64,000 bases of DNA from Verticillium longisporum. Taxonomy: Eukaryota > Ascomycota > Sordariomycetes > Glomerellales > Plectosphaerellaceae. A model generated the notes under the pieces. That model did no database searches. It worked only from the letters and a program-made list of their open reading frames with translations, and was not told where the DNA came from. The DNA lies in assembly GCA_019188255.1 (NCBI GenBank), contig JAETXT010000004.1, positions 4,216,001 to 4,280,000 of the forward strand, read 5' to 3'. Numbering within the stretch: the first letter of the stretch is position 1; every line of letters starts with the position of its first letter. A program made the position numbers and the translations under genes. Positions 23,900 to 35,480 of the stretch are shown here, piece by piece.

Positions 23900-26800
23900 A
23901 TGTTGTCCCATCTTCGCTTCCACCGACGCGGCCCCTCGAACCCCTCGTCTCCCAACCCTGACCAGGCGGCGGCCCCTTCTCCCTGGGAGCACTCCCCCTC
24001 GAACGCGCAACCTCCCTTCCTCCAGCAAGATGTGCCCTCAAATGACGCCCGCTCCCCGTCTGTCGCCGTCTCGTCGCCCGTTCTGCCCCCACATTGCCCC
24101 CCATCACCCGCGTCACCTCGTCCGAAGCCGAATCCCAGCTCGACTACATTCCAGCCCCAGATCCAAAGGTGTCCCTGTCCCGCCAATCGGTCAAGTCCCC
24201 CTTCAATGACGAGTCTGGCTTCATGGGCGGCGTAGCCTTGCAAAAATATCGCCGCGAACAACAGCAGCAGCTGCTGCAGGAACAGCAACACCAACACCAG
24301 CAACACCAACAACAATCACTACAACCGCAGACTACGAGAAAGCCAGACACCCTCAACGTGTACACGCACACGCTTGCGCCGACATCACCCAGTGCTGTAC
24401 CTGCCCCTCGCGCAACCGCACAAGAATCTCGCCCAGGACTTCCGGCGTTACAGACACAACCACAGAATCAAGCCATCTCCGGTCGACGCCCGCCCGCCGC
24501 AAGGCTCGCCACCGAGCCGAGCCCCGTGGCTGCTCCCAACAACGATATCGAGGTATCCAAGGGCAGGAGAGCCTTGCCGTTCCTCAAAAACCCCATGTCG
24601 ACCCTATTGATGCGTCGGAGCAAGACGAACCACAACGCGCCCGAGGTCACGCCTCTTCCTCTGAACGAGAACTTCCGTCAGCCTTCCTATGACCCCCGCA
24701 TCAGAGGTACGCGCGTTCACGACTTCAGCGCACCCCGCTCGACGCGCAGACCCGTGCCGTCGCCCTTGCCCGACCAGATCGATGGAGACGACCAGGCAGG
24801 TCTCTTCAAAACGTCTTCGAGAGATGGCTCGCGTGACCTCTCGACCCAGGGCAGGCACAAAAGTAATGCTTCCGACTCCGGTCAGTCCGGGTCGTTCGGA
24901 ACCGCTTCACAACTGCTTCCCGACGCCGGCAGCATCGCCTCGAATAAGACGAGGAGCAGCTCAAACCTGGACAAGAAGCCCCTGCCTGAGCCACCAAGCG
25001 TGCCGGAGGAGAACATTCCTCCCTCTGTCCGCTCGACCTCACCAGCTTCCAGGGTAGCCCCGAACGAGGCTGTGGCCACACTGAGAGCTTCGGCTCCGTC
25101 CACGAGAACCAATCGATCCCGAAATGCATCCATTGGTGCACTTTCTGGCAGAGATGTTCTATCTTCTGTGCCTCGCCATATGAAGAGCACATCCTCCAGG
25201 TTTAGCTTTGATATGGTTGGTGCAGCCAAGCAGGAAAAGCTGCTGGAGGAGAGGCATCGACAGCGCGAGTTGGAAAAGAAGACGAACGAGCCCGAATCTG
25301 ATACGATCCGCGACTCGAGGTTTGATGACTTCGACGAGGATGGCTTCGACTATGATGCCATGATGGAAGACGATGGTCTTGAGGAGCCAATCCCAATGGC
25401 TGACGATGACTATGGCTTCGATGACGGGTTCGAAGAAACCATCCCCATGGCTCACGACGATTACGATGATGGCTTCGAAGAGCGTATTCCCATCAAGTCG
25501 GACGAATACGACGTGGATGAGGAGCCCGTTCCCATGACCGACGATGACTACGATGAGGATGAAGAGCCCTTCCCCTACGAGAACCTCCTAAGCAGCAAAC
25601 TCCCAGCAGAGACCCTGCCTGCCGCGGAGGCCGATACCGCAAAGGACCCTGACGACGACCAAGAGAATTTCGCCGGCTTTGTCTTCCAACGCTCAAATCC
25701 GACTTCCGAGCTTGCCACCCCTCGAAGCGCGGGGTTACTCATCACCCCGCGGGATGCAGATGGCAAGGTCATTGGTTTCGCCATGTCGAGTACGCCCAGG
25801 CTGCCAGCCACCGTATCCCCAGAACTTCCCGCCGAATCGTCTCTGCCATCGGATTGCGACCACGATGTGGCCGGCCTTGGAATCCGAGGTCTCAATCTGG
25901 CCGACCACACCGACTCCCTAGCAGTGGAGCAGACCAGCGTTTCGGAGCGCACTGCGACAGCCGATGATCCCACACCGGCAGGTCCGCCAGCAAGGAAAGA
26001 TGATCTCTACTTCGATGGTGGGCTGCTGGATGAGATGGAATTTGCAGGCGAAGGCGATGGCTCGACGTTTGATGAATCCATCTTTGATATGATCGACACG
26101 GATAAGTACGGGCGTCCGATTCCAGGCGCATTTGCCGCCGCTCAGGCATCCCGGCAAGCCTCACAAGCGGCGGTCGAAGCAGCGGCGGCGGAGGAGCAGA
26201 GCAAACGCGTCTCGGACAGCACTTCCCGACTCTCGGCACTTTCCGAAGCGGACCCGTCCACTGCGCATACATCTCTGAGCGTCGGCGTCCGGCACTTGTC
26301 TGGTACCAGCCACGAGGGCGAGGGGCTCTCGTCCGACAGAGCCTCGGCACTGACGATCCCTTGCCCCGAGCAAGACAAGATGGCCGTCTACCAAGCAGCT
26401 CTGGCCGCTGCGGCAAACGAAGCGGCTGCGAACGGCAAGTTCCGGAGGGACTCATCCCCTCCGCCAAGCGAGATCATGTCGGCCGGTCCAGAGCTCCCCC
26501 AAGATTTCACGGACGACTCTCACCTGGACACTGTCTCGTTTGACGATTATGAAGACGATTATACACAGGACATGGACGGGTATGATTTTGACGACGACGC
26601 TATCATTGCCGAGGCCAACGCAGATGCACTCGCCAATGACGGGGACGGCTGGTACGGATCCGAGTTCGGCTTTTACTCTGCTCCAGGCCCCCAACGTCAC
26701 AGCAGGGATAACTCTGACGAAAAGACGTTTGAATACTCCAACGGGGGCTTCTTCGGACCCTCAGGCGTCAACAGGTCCAAGTCGGGACGTGTTGTGTCCC

Positions 26801-27615
26801 GCGAGCCCAATCTGACACCGATTACGGAACGTTCAGAGTATTCTAACCGTAACTCGATCATGAGCCTTGCCGTGCCGCCCCTGGGCTCCGGCCCATCCAG
26901 TCTTGCGAGCCCTGGGCTGGCCCAACTGGCCATGATTGCCGATGGCGACGACAACATGAACCTGTCGGCGCTGTTGCGACTGCGATCCAGAGCGTGGGGT
27001 GGGTCGCACATCAGTCTGAACTCGAGCCGCGAGGGATCACCAATGTCGGAGCGCGGGGACGGTGCGAGCTCGCCGTGGGGATCGATACCGCCAAACAGTT
27101 TTCTCAGCCATTACGGACACGGGCGCAAGAACTCATCCTTCTCCATGCGCAGTCGCGACGTGGACTCGTCCGAAGCCGGCAGTGCGTCTGGCTCGCCCAC
27201 GCTGACCATGTCGATACCCATGATGAGCTCGCCGCCCCCGCCGCTTCCGTCCATGATCCCAACGAGCCCGCTCAGCTTCTCGGCGTCAAACAATGCGCCA
27301 TCGTACCTGTCGTTCCACGAGCCGGTGTTGCCGTCCATTGAACAGGATGGCGAGTCCTCTACGTTCAGCAACACGGCGAGCCCTGAGTTCCAGAGCCCCG
27401 ACTTGTCGCACCCGAATTTCTTCTCGCCGCCGTCGAATGCGTCGTCATCGCGCAGACCAGGACTGGGCCACAAGCACAAGAGCTCGGCCGACAGCATCTC
27501 CTACATCAAAGAGGAGGATCGAGGCGAGTCGCGGTGGATCTTGGAGAGGCGTTACACGGCCGAAACGGGGCAGGTTGAGGTGGAACGCGAAGTCCTCGAG
27601 AAGGGGCGAATCTGA
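23900..27615 (+). CDS. Large acidic low-complexity protein, conserved-type but unknown function
   Basis: About 1,239 aa, intronless apart from one frame change. The start MLSHLRFHRRGPSNPSSP (23900) is followed by 60 residues in one frame; at the C5 run 24086-24090 the frame moves, and one more C gives an uninterrupted reading (SSPVLPPTLPPITRVTSSE). Features in order: Gln/His-rich tract near residues 115-140; basic patch RRALPFLKNPMSTLLMRRSK; a block YDPRIRGTRVHDFSAPR; a Glu-rich short helix KQEKLLEERHRQRELEKK; four to five degenerate acidic repeats of the type EEPIPMADDDYGFD (residues about 435-510); many Ser/Pro stretches; and a charged C-terminus ending WILERRYTAETGQVEVER. No enzyme or membrane domain is visible. 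Its length and composition resemble fungal scaffold or cell-polarity proteins, but I do not assign a function. Confidence 0.75.
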
Positions 27616-28557
27616 AAAGAGAGACGTGGGCTGCCTCGGCGTACCGGAGAGTCCATTGGTTAGGGTATTCTTGGGTTGGCGAAGCCCATGAGCCGGCTTG
27701 TGGAAGCTGTCGCATTATTAGGATTGGGGAGGAGTTTTGCCTTTGGAAAATTTGGAAGAAAAAAGCTGACGAGGCTTGATGCACAGCATGGCGTGGCGAG
27801 CGTGCGAATACCCCGTGGACCTCTCAGCAGCACTTGGAGTTTGGACAACATGGATCACTTGGCTACACATACATATACACCGTGGGGAGGGGCTAATGAA
27901 CCAGCATAGACTTGGGGCGCAAGCAATGGAAATGCACGATTCGAGTGCTGCACACGATCAGTCATCTTTCTGGAATCCCACTGCCATGTACGTGCTGAAA
28001 GAGGCGAACCGACAACAGGCCACGATGGACATTCATTTGTCAATGACAGGGCAGCGCATGAAGGGGCGATCGGGTCCCCGGCGCAGTCACGCGGACGCGT
28101 CTCGAGGTTCGGTCGTCTCGGAAATCTGCCAAGGGCTGCCAAACTGGGCAAATTCGGTAGTTGAGCCTCCGAAACCCACTTCACGACGACCCCGCGACGA
28201 CCCCCGGACCTGGCTCGAAGCGGCGCGCAACCACAGATCCGCGGCTCGGATGGTTACGCCGCTGCTGCCGACACGCGAGCGTTGGGTCAACCCCTCGGTC
28301 GGGGTCTGGCTTTTTTTTTTTTTTTTTGGAGAACTGGAGAAACGTGTCATGACCTAGCTGTTCGTGTTCCTACAAGAAGCGCGCGCCGGGGCTCGCGATG
28401 GCTGTGGTGATCTGTCCCCCCTCCCCCCTCCCCTCTCCCTTCGCTCTCTGTTCTGCTATTCACTCTGTCCTAGACGGTTCAAGCACTGCTAGACGAAGCT
28501 TGTGACCAATTAACCTTTCGCCTGCTCCCGAACGAGAGACTGAGACCACCTCTCGCC
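27616..28557. other. Intergenic region with a T18 homopolymer
   Basis: No supported gene. A run of about 18 T at 28310-28327 and CCCTCCCC tracts at 28416-28440 lie upstream of the SET-domain gene. Confidence 0.45.
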
Positions 28558-30065
28558 ATGTCTCCCGCCATGACGAAAAAAGCCCAGGCCGTCCTGGCCC
28601 TCCTCGCCGCCTCAGCTGTCGGCGTCGACGCCCACACCCACGCCAACACAACCGTCACAGACAGCCTACCTCGCCGCTGCGATGCCAACCCTGCGGGGCC
28701 CCTAGTCCCGGACCCCCGCGACTGGACCTGCCGCGCGCCGATCGACCACCTCCCGCGCGCCGCGGCCCTCGCCGTCCGCAACCCCTGGACGCACCCGCCG
28801 CACTGCGCGTCCTCGTCGCTGCACGACCGCTACGCGTCCCTCTACTGCGCCTTCACCAAGGACGACTTCCAGGGCGCCGGCGGCCTCGTGGCCTTTACGA
28901 GCGCCAAGGTCGCCGCCGAGGCGCACCGCTCCCTCGAGGACCGCGACCCGCGCTGGCTGCGCTTTCCGTCGCGCGACGCGCCCCTCAGCAGCCTCAGCGG
29001 CAGCAGCAGCAACAAGCCGCGCTACGCTCTCGTCGACGTCGGCGCCAAGGGCCTCGGCCTCGTGGCCCAGGAGCCCATCAAAAAGGGCGACGTGCTCGCG
29101 CGCGAGGGCCCCGTCATGCTCAAAATGGTCGAACGGCCCAAGGAGATGGACAAGGGCGAGGCGCAGGCCGCGCAGGAGCGGGCGTTCTTGCAGCTCGCCA
29201 AGGCGGAGCAGCTCGAGATCCTGGACCTCGCGCGCAACGCCGGCGGGCACCCGATCGACGACATTGTGCGGACCAACTCGTTTGAGGTCAAGTTTCAGGG
29301 CGTGGCGCACTTTGCGCTGTTCAAGGACATTTCGGTGCGTTGAGCCTCGGTGCGTGGCGGGGTGGGGGATAGACGTGCTGACTTTCGTTTTGCAGAGGAT
29401 CAACCATGCGTGCAAGCCAAAGTAGGTCTTCTTTTGGTCGAGATTGTCTGCTGTTTGAGGAGAGTGTCTCCTGTTTGAGGAGAGAGACTGACTTCTGCAG
29501 TGCCGTGACCCGCTGGTCGCAAACGAAGCTCCAGATGGAGGTCATTGCCTACCACGACATCAAGGCCGGCGAGGAGATCACCATCAGCTGTAAGACCAGC
29601 CCTGCCCTGCCCTCCTCAGACAGCTGACACGATACAGACGCGCCCATGCACCTCCTCTCCGACGACCGCCGCGACATGATCATCTCGTCCTGGGGCTTCG
29701 AGTGCAAGTGCCCCGTCTGCACCGACGAAGGCGAGATGTACCTCTCCGACATGCACCGGCGCCAGCTCGACCGCATCATGGAGGAGCTCGCCATGCCCGA
29801 GGTGCGCACGCCGGCCCTCGTCAGCGAGCTCGTCAGCGAGATGGAGGACATGATTGACGACGAGGCCCTCGACTCGCAGCGCGGCGACCTCTACGGCGTC
29901 GTGTCGCGCGTCTGGTCCGAGGTCGGCGACTATGCCAAGGCCCTGCGCTACGCCGAGCGCGGCATGGGCTTGCACGAGTACTATCGCGGCATTGACGACT
30001 CGAGCACGTGGCAGGCCAAGAGGTTCGTCGATTTCCTCAAGATGAAGATTGGGGGCAGGATTTGA
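28558..30065 (+). CDS. SET-domain protein with N-terminal signal peptide
   Basis: Four exons, 28558-29334, 29396-29421, 29501-29589 and 29638-30065, giving 439 aa. All introns are GT..AG and the joins rebuild the SET core: FALFKDIS-RINHACKPN-AVTRW and EEITISY-APMHLLSDDRRD, i.e. the NHxCxPN and the catalytic Tyr of lysine methyltransferases, followed by a post-SET-like Cys cluster (GFECKCPVC). The first half of the SET fold starts at about residue 155 (KPRYALVDVGAKGLGLVA). The 26-nt second exon is a microexon. Unusual point: residues 1-25 (MSPAMTKKAQAVLALLAASAVGVDA) are a good signal peptide and residues 30-140 are Cys-bearing, which implies entry into the secretory pathway rather than the nucleus. 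The C-terminal 90 residues are helical and TPR-like, as in SMYD/SET5-type proteins. Confidence 0.9.
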
Positions 30066-30463
30066 GGGAAGACTGGTGCGGTAGAAGCATGCAAGAGTGG
30101 ATGGAAGCTTGGCTGTATGATGTGGAAATGCGATACATGGCGTTCATGGGGGTTTTTATATCTGGATAAAAATGAGGATACTTTTTGCAATTTGAGTTGC
30201 GCAGTCATTGTCGTGGTGACGGTGTTTATGCTTCTCCGCTTAGAATGGTCATGTTCGTCTTCATGTTCATGAACAATTGGTGAGGGAATGGCCGATACTC
30301 TGACGAAGGCCGGCCTTGGTAGAAACTCGACGAAGCTCAGGAGATGCTTGACAGAGATGCTTTGTTTCGCGTGGAAGAGAATTCAGTCGTGCGGGAGATA
30401 TATTACATCTGACCGTGGTGTTTGGCAGCTCAAGCGTTGCCAAATTTTCGTGGAGGTTGTAAG
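30066..30463. other. Short convergent intergenic region
   Basis: Lies between the 3' ends of the SET gene and the Zn2Cys6 gene. AT-richer than the genes, with no coding potential that I can support. Confidence 0.4.
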
Positions 30464-32408
30464 TCATTTCGATACTGAACGACCTTTGTTGGAATGCGTC
30501 TTCGCTTCTTGTTCATCTGGGATCAGACGAAGAATACCACCCTTCTCTAAAAGGGCGAGGTACTCATCTGCAGCGTTTGTTAGTGCCTCGACGATACGTG
30601 GTCCACGCCCCATCGTGCTGGATACTTACTAGCCACTTGCCACTCCGTGGCAAGCTGACGCAAACTGTCAACCAGCTTCCGCAACGCTTGATACATCTTC
30701 GTATCGTAATCTTCCTTGATGAGCCATGCGCACTCTTTAGCAACATGGTACGACAGGGCTGACAGCATCGGACTCGTGGCTCCCCCACAGGTGACACCGC
30801 CAGCTAATCCCGAGGCTAGCCGCAAGGACGATATCCCGAGTTCCAGCTAACGAGAGGCGTTGCATCTGCGTCTCAAGAGCTGTACGTCCGCCTCCATATC
30901 CCGCCTTGGGCTCGTTGGGGCCATAAATCTTGTAGAGCACCATGCGCACCGAAGCGCTCAGAGACAGCGCAAGAGCGTTCTCCATCCCCGGCGACGTGGC
31001 GGTAATGACGACCTCGGGTCCCGGATGCGCCGAGGGCGAGTCTACTGTCCCGGCGCTCTCGTCATTGTGCAAGTCACCGAGGAAAACGCAGTGCGGGGCG
31101 AGGCTCTCCTCTAGCGCAACGAGTGCACCGTGCAGGGCCAGCGCTTCGTTTAGCACCGTCTCGTTGTCCTGGCCCGAATGCGTGCGGTGGTCGCGGTGCT
31201 TGAGGACCTTGTTCAGGATGTGCGCGGCCTGGCATGTGCGAGCGAAGCTGCCCAGATTGGCAGTCGAGTGGAACGATGTTGTGAGGAGAGACTCGCTGGC
31301 GCTGATACGACCCTCGTTTCAGTCACGATCGTTGACAGGGAGGAGGGCGTCCAGGCAAGGCTCGAGGACAGAAGGAGGGAGGTATCTCGTACCGATATTG
31401 ACATATCTGTGCATTGAGTCAGTGAACGTGCTGCCAACAGGGGAGGGACCCGATGTCCCATCCGGGGCTACTGGAAACAACCTACTTGTCCAACAAAAAT
31501 ATCGCCCACCAGGTTCGGCGCTGTTCTTCGCCGCAGGTCCAAGTGTCTGCTGTGACGAATAACTGCTGTGCAAGGGTCTTGTTGTGAAATCCGATCATGC
31601 CACCTAACCTCGAGGCGTGGCCGATGGTGACGTACGCTTCGGGGAAAATGGCATGGCCCAGCTCGTATACGGCGATGAGGGTCAGACACTGGACAAGACG
31701 AAGTGAGATGAAGCGGTCTCGTTCCATGGCCGTGCAGCACACCTTGGCCAGCTGGTAAAGGGCCGGGTTTCGTACAGCGCCGTCGTCGTGGTCGAGATTT
31801 GATGCAAGCTTCATGCAGACTAAGAGGGGAGACTGGCTCTCCTCGTCTTGTGCGGCCGGATTATTGAGCAAGTTTAGGAGTCGCTTCTTGCTGAGAATCG
31901 GCAGCCATTTATGTATTGTAGAGAAGTAGTGCTGGCAGATCGCGTCAATGTCCGACCCGAGGCTAGACTTGAGTTGGCTTTCGCACGGCCAAGCAGAACA
32001 GACAAAAGCTGTTGATGAAAGAGACTGGAAAAACGCTGGGTCGAGAAAGAAGCTCGATGGAAATTCCTGGGGAGACCTGATGACTGCAGTGGCAAGCTGA
32101 AGGGATGGAAAGCCTCCGCTGCTGCCGTCAAATGCATCATCGTCTCTGGGCGGCTGACCCGGGGCTTGGTAATGACAAGCCTTGTTGAGTCGCTCGCACT
32201 GAAACATGAGAGATCAGTAGGGAAACGCCCAAGAAAAGAGGGATCGGAGAGCATAGTCACCAATGAGCATGCTGGAATCTCTCGGGTGCATTTTCGTTTC
32301 AGTCGCCTGATACAAGTCAACAACAACGCCAGATAATGACTGACCTGGCCCGAGCACCTACCGGCATGCCCGACAAGCCAGCGTCGCCCTGCCTGAGCTC
32401 ATCGGCAT
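30464..32408 (-). pseudogene. Zn2Cys6 transcription factor with fungal-specific TF domain, broken
   Basis: Five exons (32362-32408, 32261-32306, 31486-32198, 30630-31406, 30464-30567) rebuild a 561-aa regulator. The binuclear cluster is complete after splicing: Cys12, 15, 22, 29, 32 and 39 (ACRACRRLKRKC ... ACSLCERLNKAC), spread over three exons. The middle holds the fungal TF domain (ISLRLVQCLTLIAVYELGHAIFPEAYVTIGHASRLGGMIG ... RRTWWAIFLLDKYVNIGTRY, in parts) and the C-terminus GGATSPMLSALSYHVAKECAW. Two lesions: an in-frame TGA at 31319-31321 where family members have Trp (NDRD-stop-NEGRISASES), and a one-base insertion near 30813-30820. Everything else is conserved, so decay is recent or the lesions are sequence errors. 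It is divergent to the NmrA-like gene, 382 bp apart. Confidence 0.85.
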
Positions 32409-32790
32409 GGCGTGTGTGAGCTTTCCCCCCTCGTTTGACTGTCCCTCAAAAGTGGATGATGAGGAGCCCGGTAGGTTTGCGGTCGAGTTGAGAAGGCTGT
32501 CCGCTCGTCCTCCCAGGAGGCCGACCCTCGTCCGCTTCGAACCGCCGAATCTTCAGTGTCACCGCTGCATGTCTTGATCTGTAAGCCACGTGGCATCTCG
32601 GGGACTCACTTGGACCCGTCAACATGGTCGGACATATTCTTCGTCATGGGTAGAACCAGCAACTAGTGACGATTCTGGTATATAAGAGTGCGGCCAAGCC
32701 CCAAATGCTGTGCTTTGGCGCACTCGATTGAACACAAACTACCTTTTTCTGCAGCGTCTACAGCTTTCCCTACCTTTGGATAAAAGAAAC
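32409..32790. promoter_or_regulatory. Shared divergent promoter of the Zn2Cys6 gene and the NmrA-like gene
   Basis: 382 bp between two start codons pointing away from each other. A TATATAAG box at about 32679-32686 lies about 105 bp before the NmrA-like start on the plus strand. Shared control by the adjacent regulator is an inference from the arrangement. Confidence 0.5.
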
Positions 32791-34189
32791 ATGTCTCGCA
32801 AACTCACAGTCGCTATCGTCGGAGCCACCGACGCCACTGGAGGGTCTATTGCTCGCGTTCTCCTGTCTGACCAAGATCATCTCGTACGACCCTATGTCCC
32901 CGCTTCACAGAAGTCGGCAGTGAACCTACAACTGATCAACATCTGCAGGAGGTCATGCTCCTGGCCCGTGCGGCATCTCTTAACAAGCCGGAACTTACGG
33001 CGCTTAAAGAGCTCGGTGCCGCTGTGCGCGCTGTGGATCTTGATGGTTCAGTCGACGATGTCGCCAAAGTGCTGGCTGGCACCGATGTCGTCGTCTCCGG
33101 CATGACGCTCCAGCAGATGCCGCAAGAGCTCAACCTCGCGTCGGCGGCCAAGCAAGCCGGTGTAGGAAGATTTGTGACGAGCTTCTTCGCTCCTGTTTGC
33201 CCGCCCGGCGGTGTTACGTTCATGAGGGAAAAGGTAAGTCATATTTGGCACATATGCAACATGGGGGAGTTTCTGTGTCGCGTGCTGATTCGCCAAATTT
33301 GCAGAAGGAAGAAATTTTGAATCATATCAAGAAACTCTACCTTCCTTACACTGCCGTTGATGTCGGCTGGTGGTATCAGATGACCATCCCGCGCCCGCTA
33401 ACCCAGCCAGCTGATCCAAAGGCCTTTGTGCAGCCCATGCCCATCGTTGATGAAGGAAACGTGATCATCGCGCTGACGGATAATCGCGACATCGCACCTT
33501 TTGTCGCCAGGATCATTACTGACGAAACGACCCTCAATCATCTTGTGTTTGTCTATGGAGAAGTCAAAACAACAGCTGAAGCCTGGAGCGAGGCCGAAGC
33601 CATCGCCGGGGTCTCCGCCGAAAAGAAACATGCAAGTATTGATTGTCATTCTCATCGTCTCCCAATTATTCAGAGGAGATCGCCATCGTGACACCGGAGC
33701 TGAAGCAACCTGCTGACACTTCATGTGCGTCAAGGTGTCTGTCAGTGCTTGATATAGAGCAGAGTGAAGAGGTCTTCCACAAGGTCCGCAGGCAATAGAA
33801 TATAGGTTGGGGGTCGGAATACATCTGAATTCTGGCCCTCCGCAGCTTGGAGAGCCCTCCGCAGCTCCTTATATATACGTTCTCGCAACCCTTAGCCCCC
33901 TGACCGACCCCCCTGCTTGGTAGCTCCGCAGAGCCACCTGACAGTGTCCGAGGCAAGCTTGGTGGAAACTATCGAGAAGAACCTAGGGGTCCTCAACTTG
34001 GAGACAGGGATGGCGCAATACTTCTATACTCTCGCCGTCCGAGGCGACAATACACCCGAGAACGCCAAGTATCTGGGCTATCTCGACGCAAGGGAACTCT
34101 ACCCTGACCTGCAGCCACGAAGCTGGAAGGATTAAATCAAGGATCTGGAAGATGGCAAGATCACAACGCCCTATCCGGAGCGCAAGTAG
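32791..34189 (+). pseudogene. NmrA-like / isoflavone reductase-like NAD(P)-binding protein, interrupted by a solo LTR
   Basis: Exons 32791-32883, 32949-33233, 33305-33635 and from 33674 on. The product starts with a Rossmann motif (VAIVGATDATGGSI), then ARAASLNKPELTALKELGAAV, VVVSGMTLQQMPQELNLASAAKQAGVGRF and VDVGWWYQ, the usual layout of atypical SDRs of the NmrA/PCBER group. Exon 4 is split by a 204-bp solo LTR (33740-33943) with a 5-bp target duplication GTGTC; beyond it the coding sequence resumes as [14 protein letters not shown] ... [15 protein letters not shown] and ends YPERK at 34189. A further in-frame TAA sits at 34133-34135, 18 codons before the normal end. Even without the LTR one base is needed just before it to keep the frame. 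Certainly inactive as it stands. Confidence 0.87.
33740..33943 (-). mobile_element. Solo LTR (copy 1) inserted in the NmrA-like gene
   Basis: 204 bp that begin TGTCAG and end CTGACA, flanked by perfect 5-bp duplications GTGTC (33735-33739 and 33944-33948). Homologous, in inverted orientation, to the copy at 36224-36405. A TATA box (TATATATAAGG on the minus strand, about 33867-33877) defines the likely transcription direction. Not AT-enriched, so it escaped RIP. Confidence 0.9.
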
Positions 34190-35480
34190 TGTCGATACAT
34201 CGTGGCTTCGACGTTTCGGAGCAAACGTGAACAGAAGCTTTGAAGATTTCAAGAACCTTTCATGCTACAATTCGAGCCAAAAATCGTTGTCTCACGAGGG
34301 ACTTCTAATTCTGGAATCCCGGTCGATATTCCGTACCTCTCTTCCATGATGTCCACTCTGCTGCAGCCTGTCCCCACACGAGTCCAGAGGCAGCTATGGC
34401 ACTGCTCGAAGCCCACCCACCATGCATGTGTTGAACAGTAATTGGAAAGAAAAACACCCCCCCGAGATGTATATATAACCAACGAAAAGTTTAAATGCAG
34501 TCAAAGAGAGAATGGGTCTTGTGTAACTGACATCGACCGTAGGACAATCTTCCCACAGGGACGAGGAAGAGCTGCCTGAAAACTGGGCCATAAGCAGCTT
34601 CAGCCTGAAAGCACACAGTTTCCATTGTCAGCCGAATGCTCATGCGGGTGGGATCGCTAAGAACGGGGACGAGCAAGGCAGGGCTCGTGTAGAATTTGAC
34701 AATCACTGGTTGGAAAGTAAACAAAGGGTGCTGAAGACGTTGTGGCATATACCATGTCAGATGAGAACTTGAAGCGGACGTTGCATGAACTGGAGGTGGA
34801 GGCTAGAAGCTATGGCGGTAAAAAGATGACCTGAATGAATGGTTACAAAATGAAAGGGATTCGAATGCGGGTGCAGTGCCAATGTCGTATCGGAACAAAG
34901 GGATGAGGAGCAACCACCCCCCTTTTCCCGCCTTCCCTGACACTTCAGAAACAGCAACAACATTGACGATAGCTTGTGAATACTGAGTAGCAATACGTCT
35001 ATCCCTAAAGGCTATGAGTTACCTTTAATTGCGTAGTCTTGCGAGAAATCTACGAAACGTCTGTCGCAGCCCTCGATAATGATACCAGCGAATGGGGTTT
35101 GTTACGCAAACTAGGGCTTTGACCGTCGGTTCCAGAATCTGCAAACCTTTCACCAAAGGCTTAGTGGCATCCTATGTGTTCAACCAGGCCGCTTCAGTTA
35201 CGGATTAACAGGCATCAAGACAAATGTATATAAACAAGTGGTAACAAGGGAACTATTAAATACGGAAGGACGGAAAGACACGAACAATAGCTAAATAAGA
35301 ATAAGCAATACCTCTCATTTTTCATATCGAAATTAGCCCCGGAGTTTCTCACCTAGCCGTGATTATCCAGTAACCTTCAAGACTCCTTAACGACAGGTAT
35401 CAGTTTACTCCCACTCCAGCTCCAACTGGTCAGTTCTACTACGTCCCTTCGAGTAGCAAGATGCTCACTACCAATAGAAT
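34190..35480. other. Intergenic region, no gene seen
   Basis: Moderately AT-rich DNA between the broken NmrA-like gene and a small gene. Short open frames show no motif. TATATATAACC at about 34469-34480. Confidence 0.4.

Noticed and set aside
31319..31321. RIP as cause of the nonsense codon in the Zn2Cys6 gene
   Set aside because: The change TGG to TGA is at a GpG site followed by A, not in the CpA/TpG context, and neighbouring sequence is not RIP-mutated.
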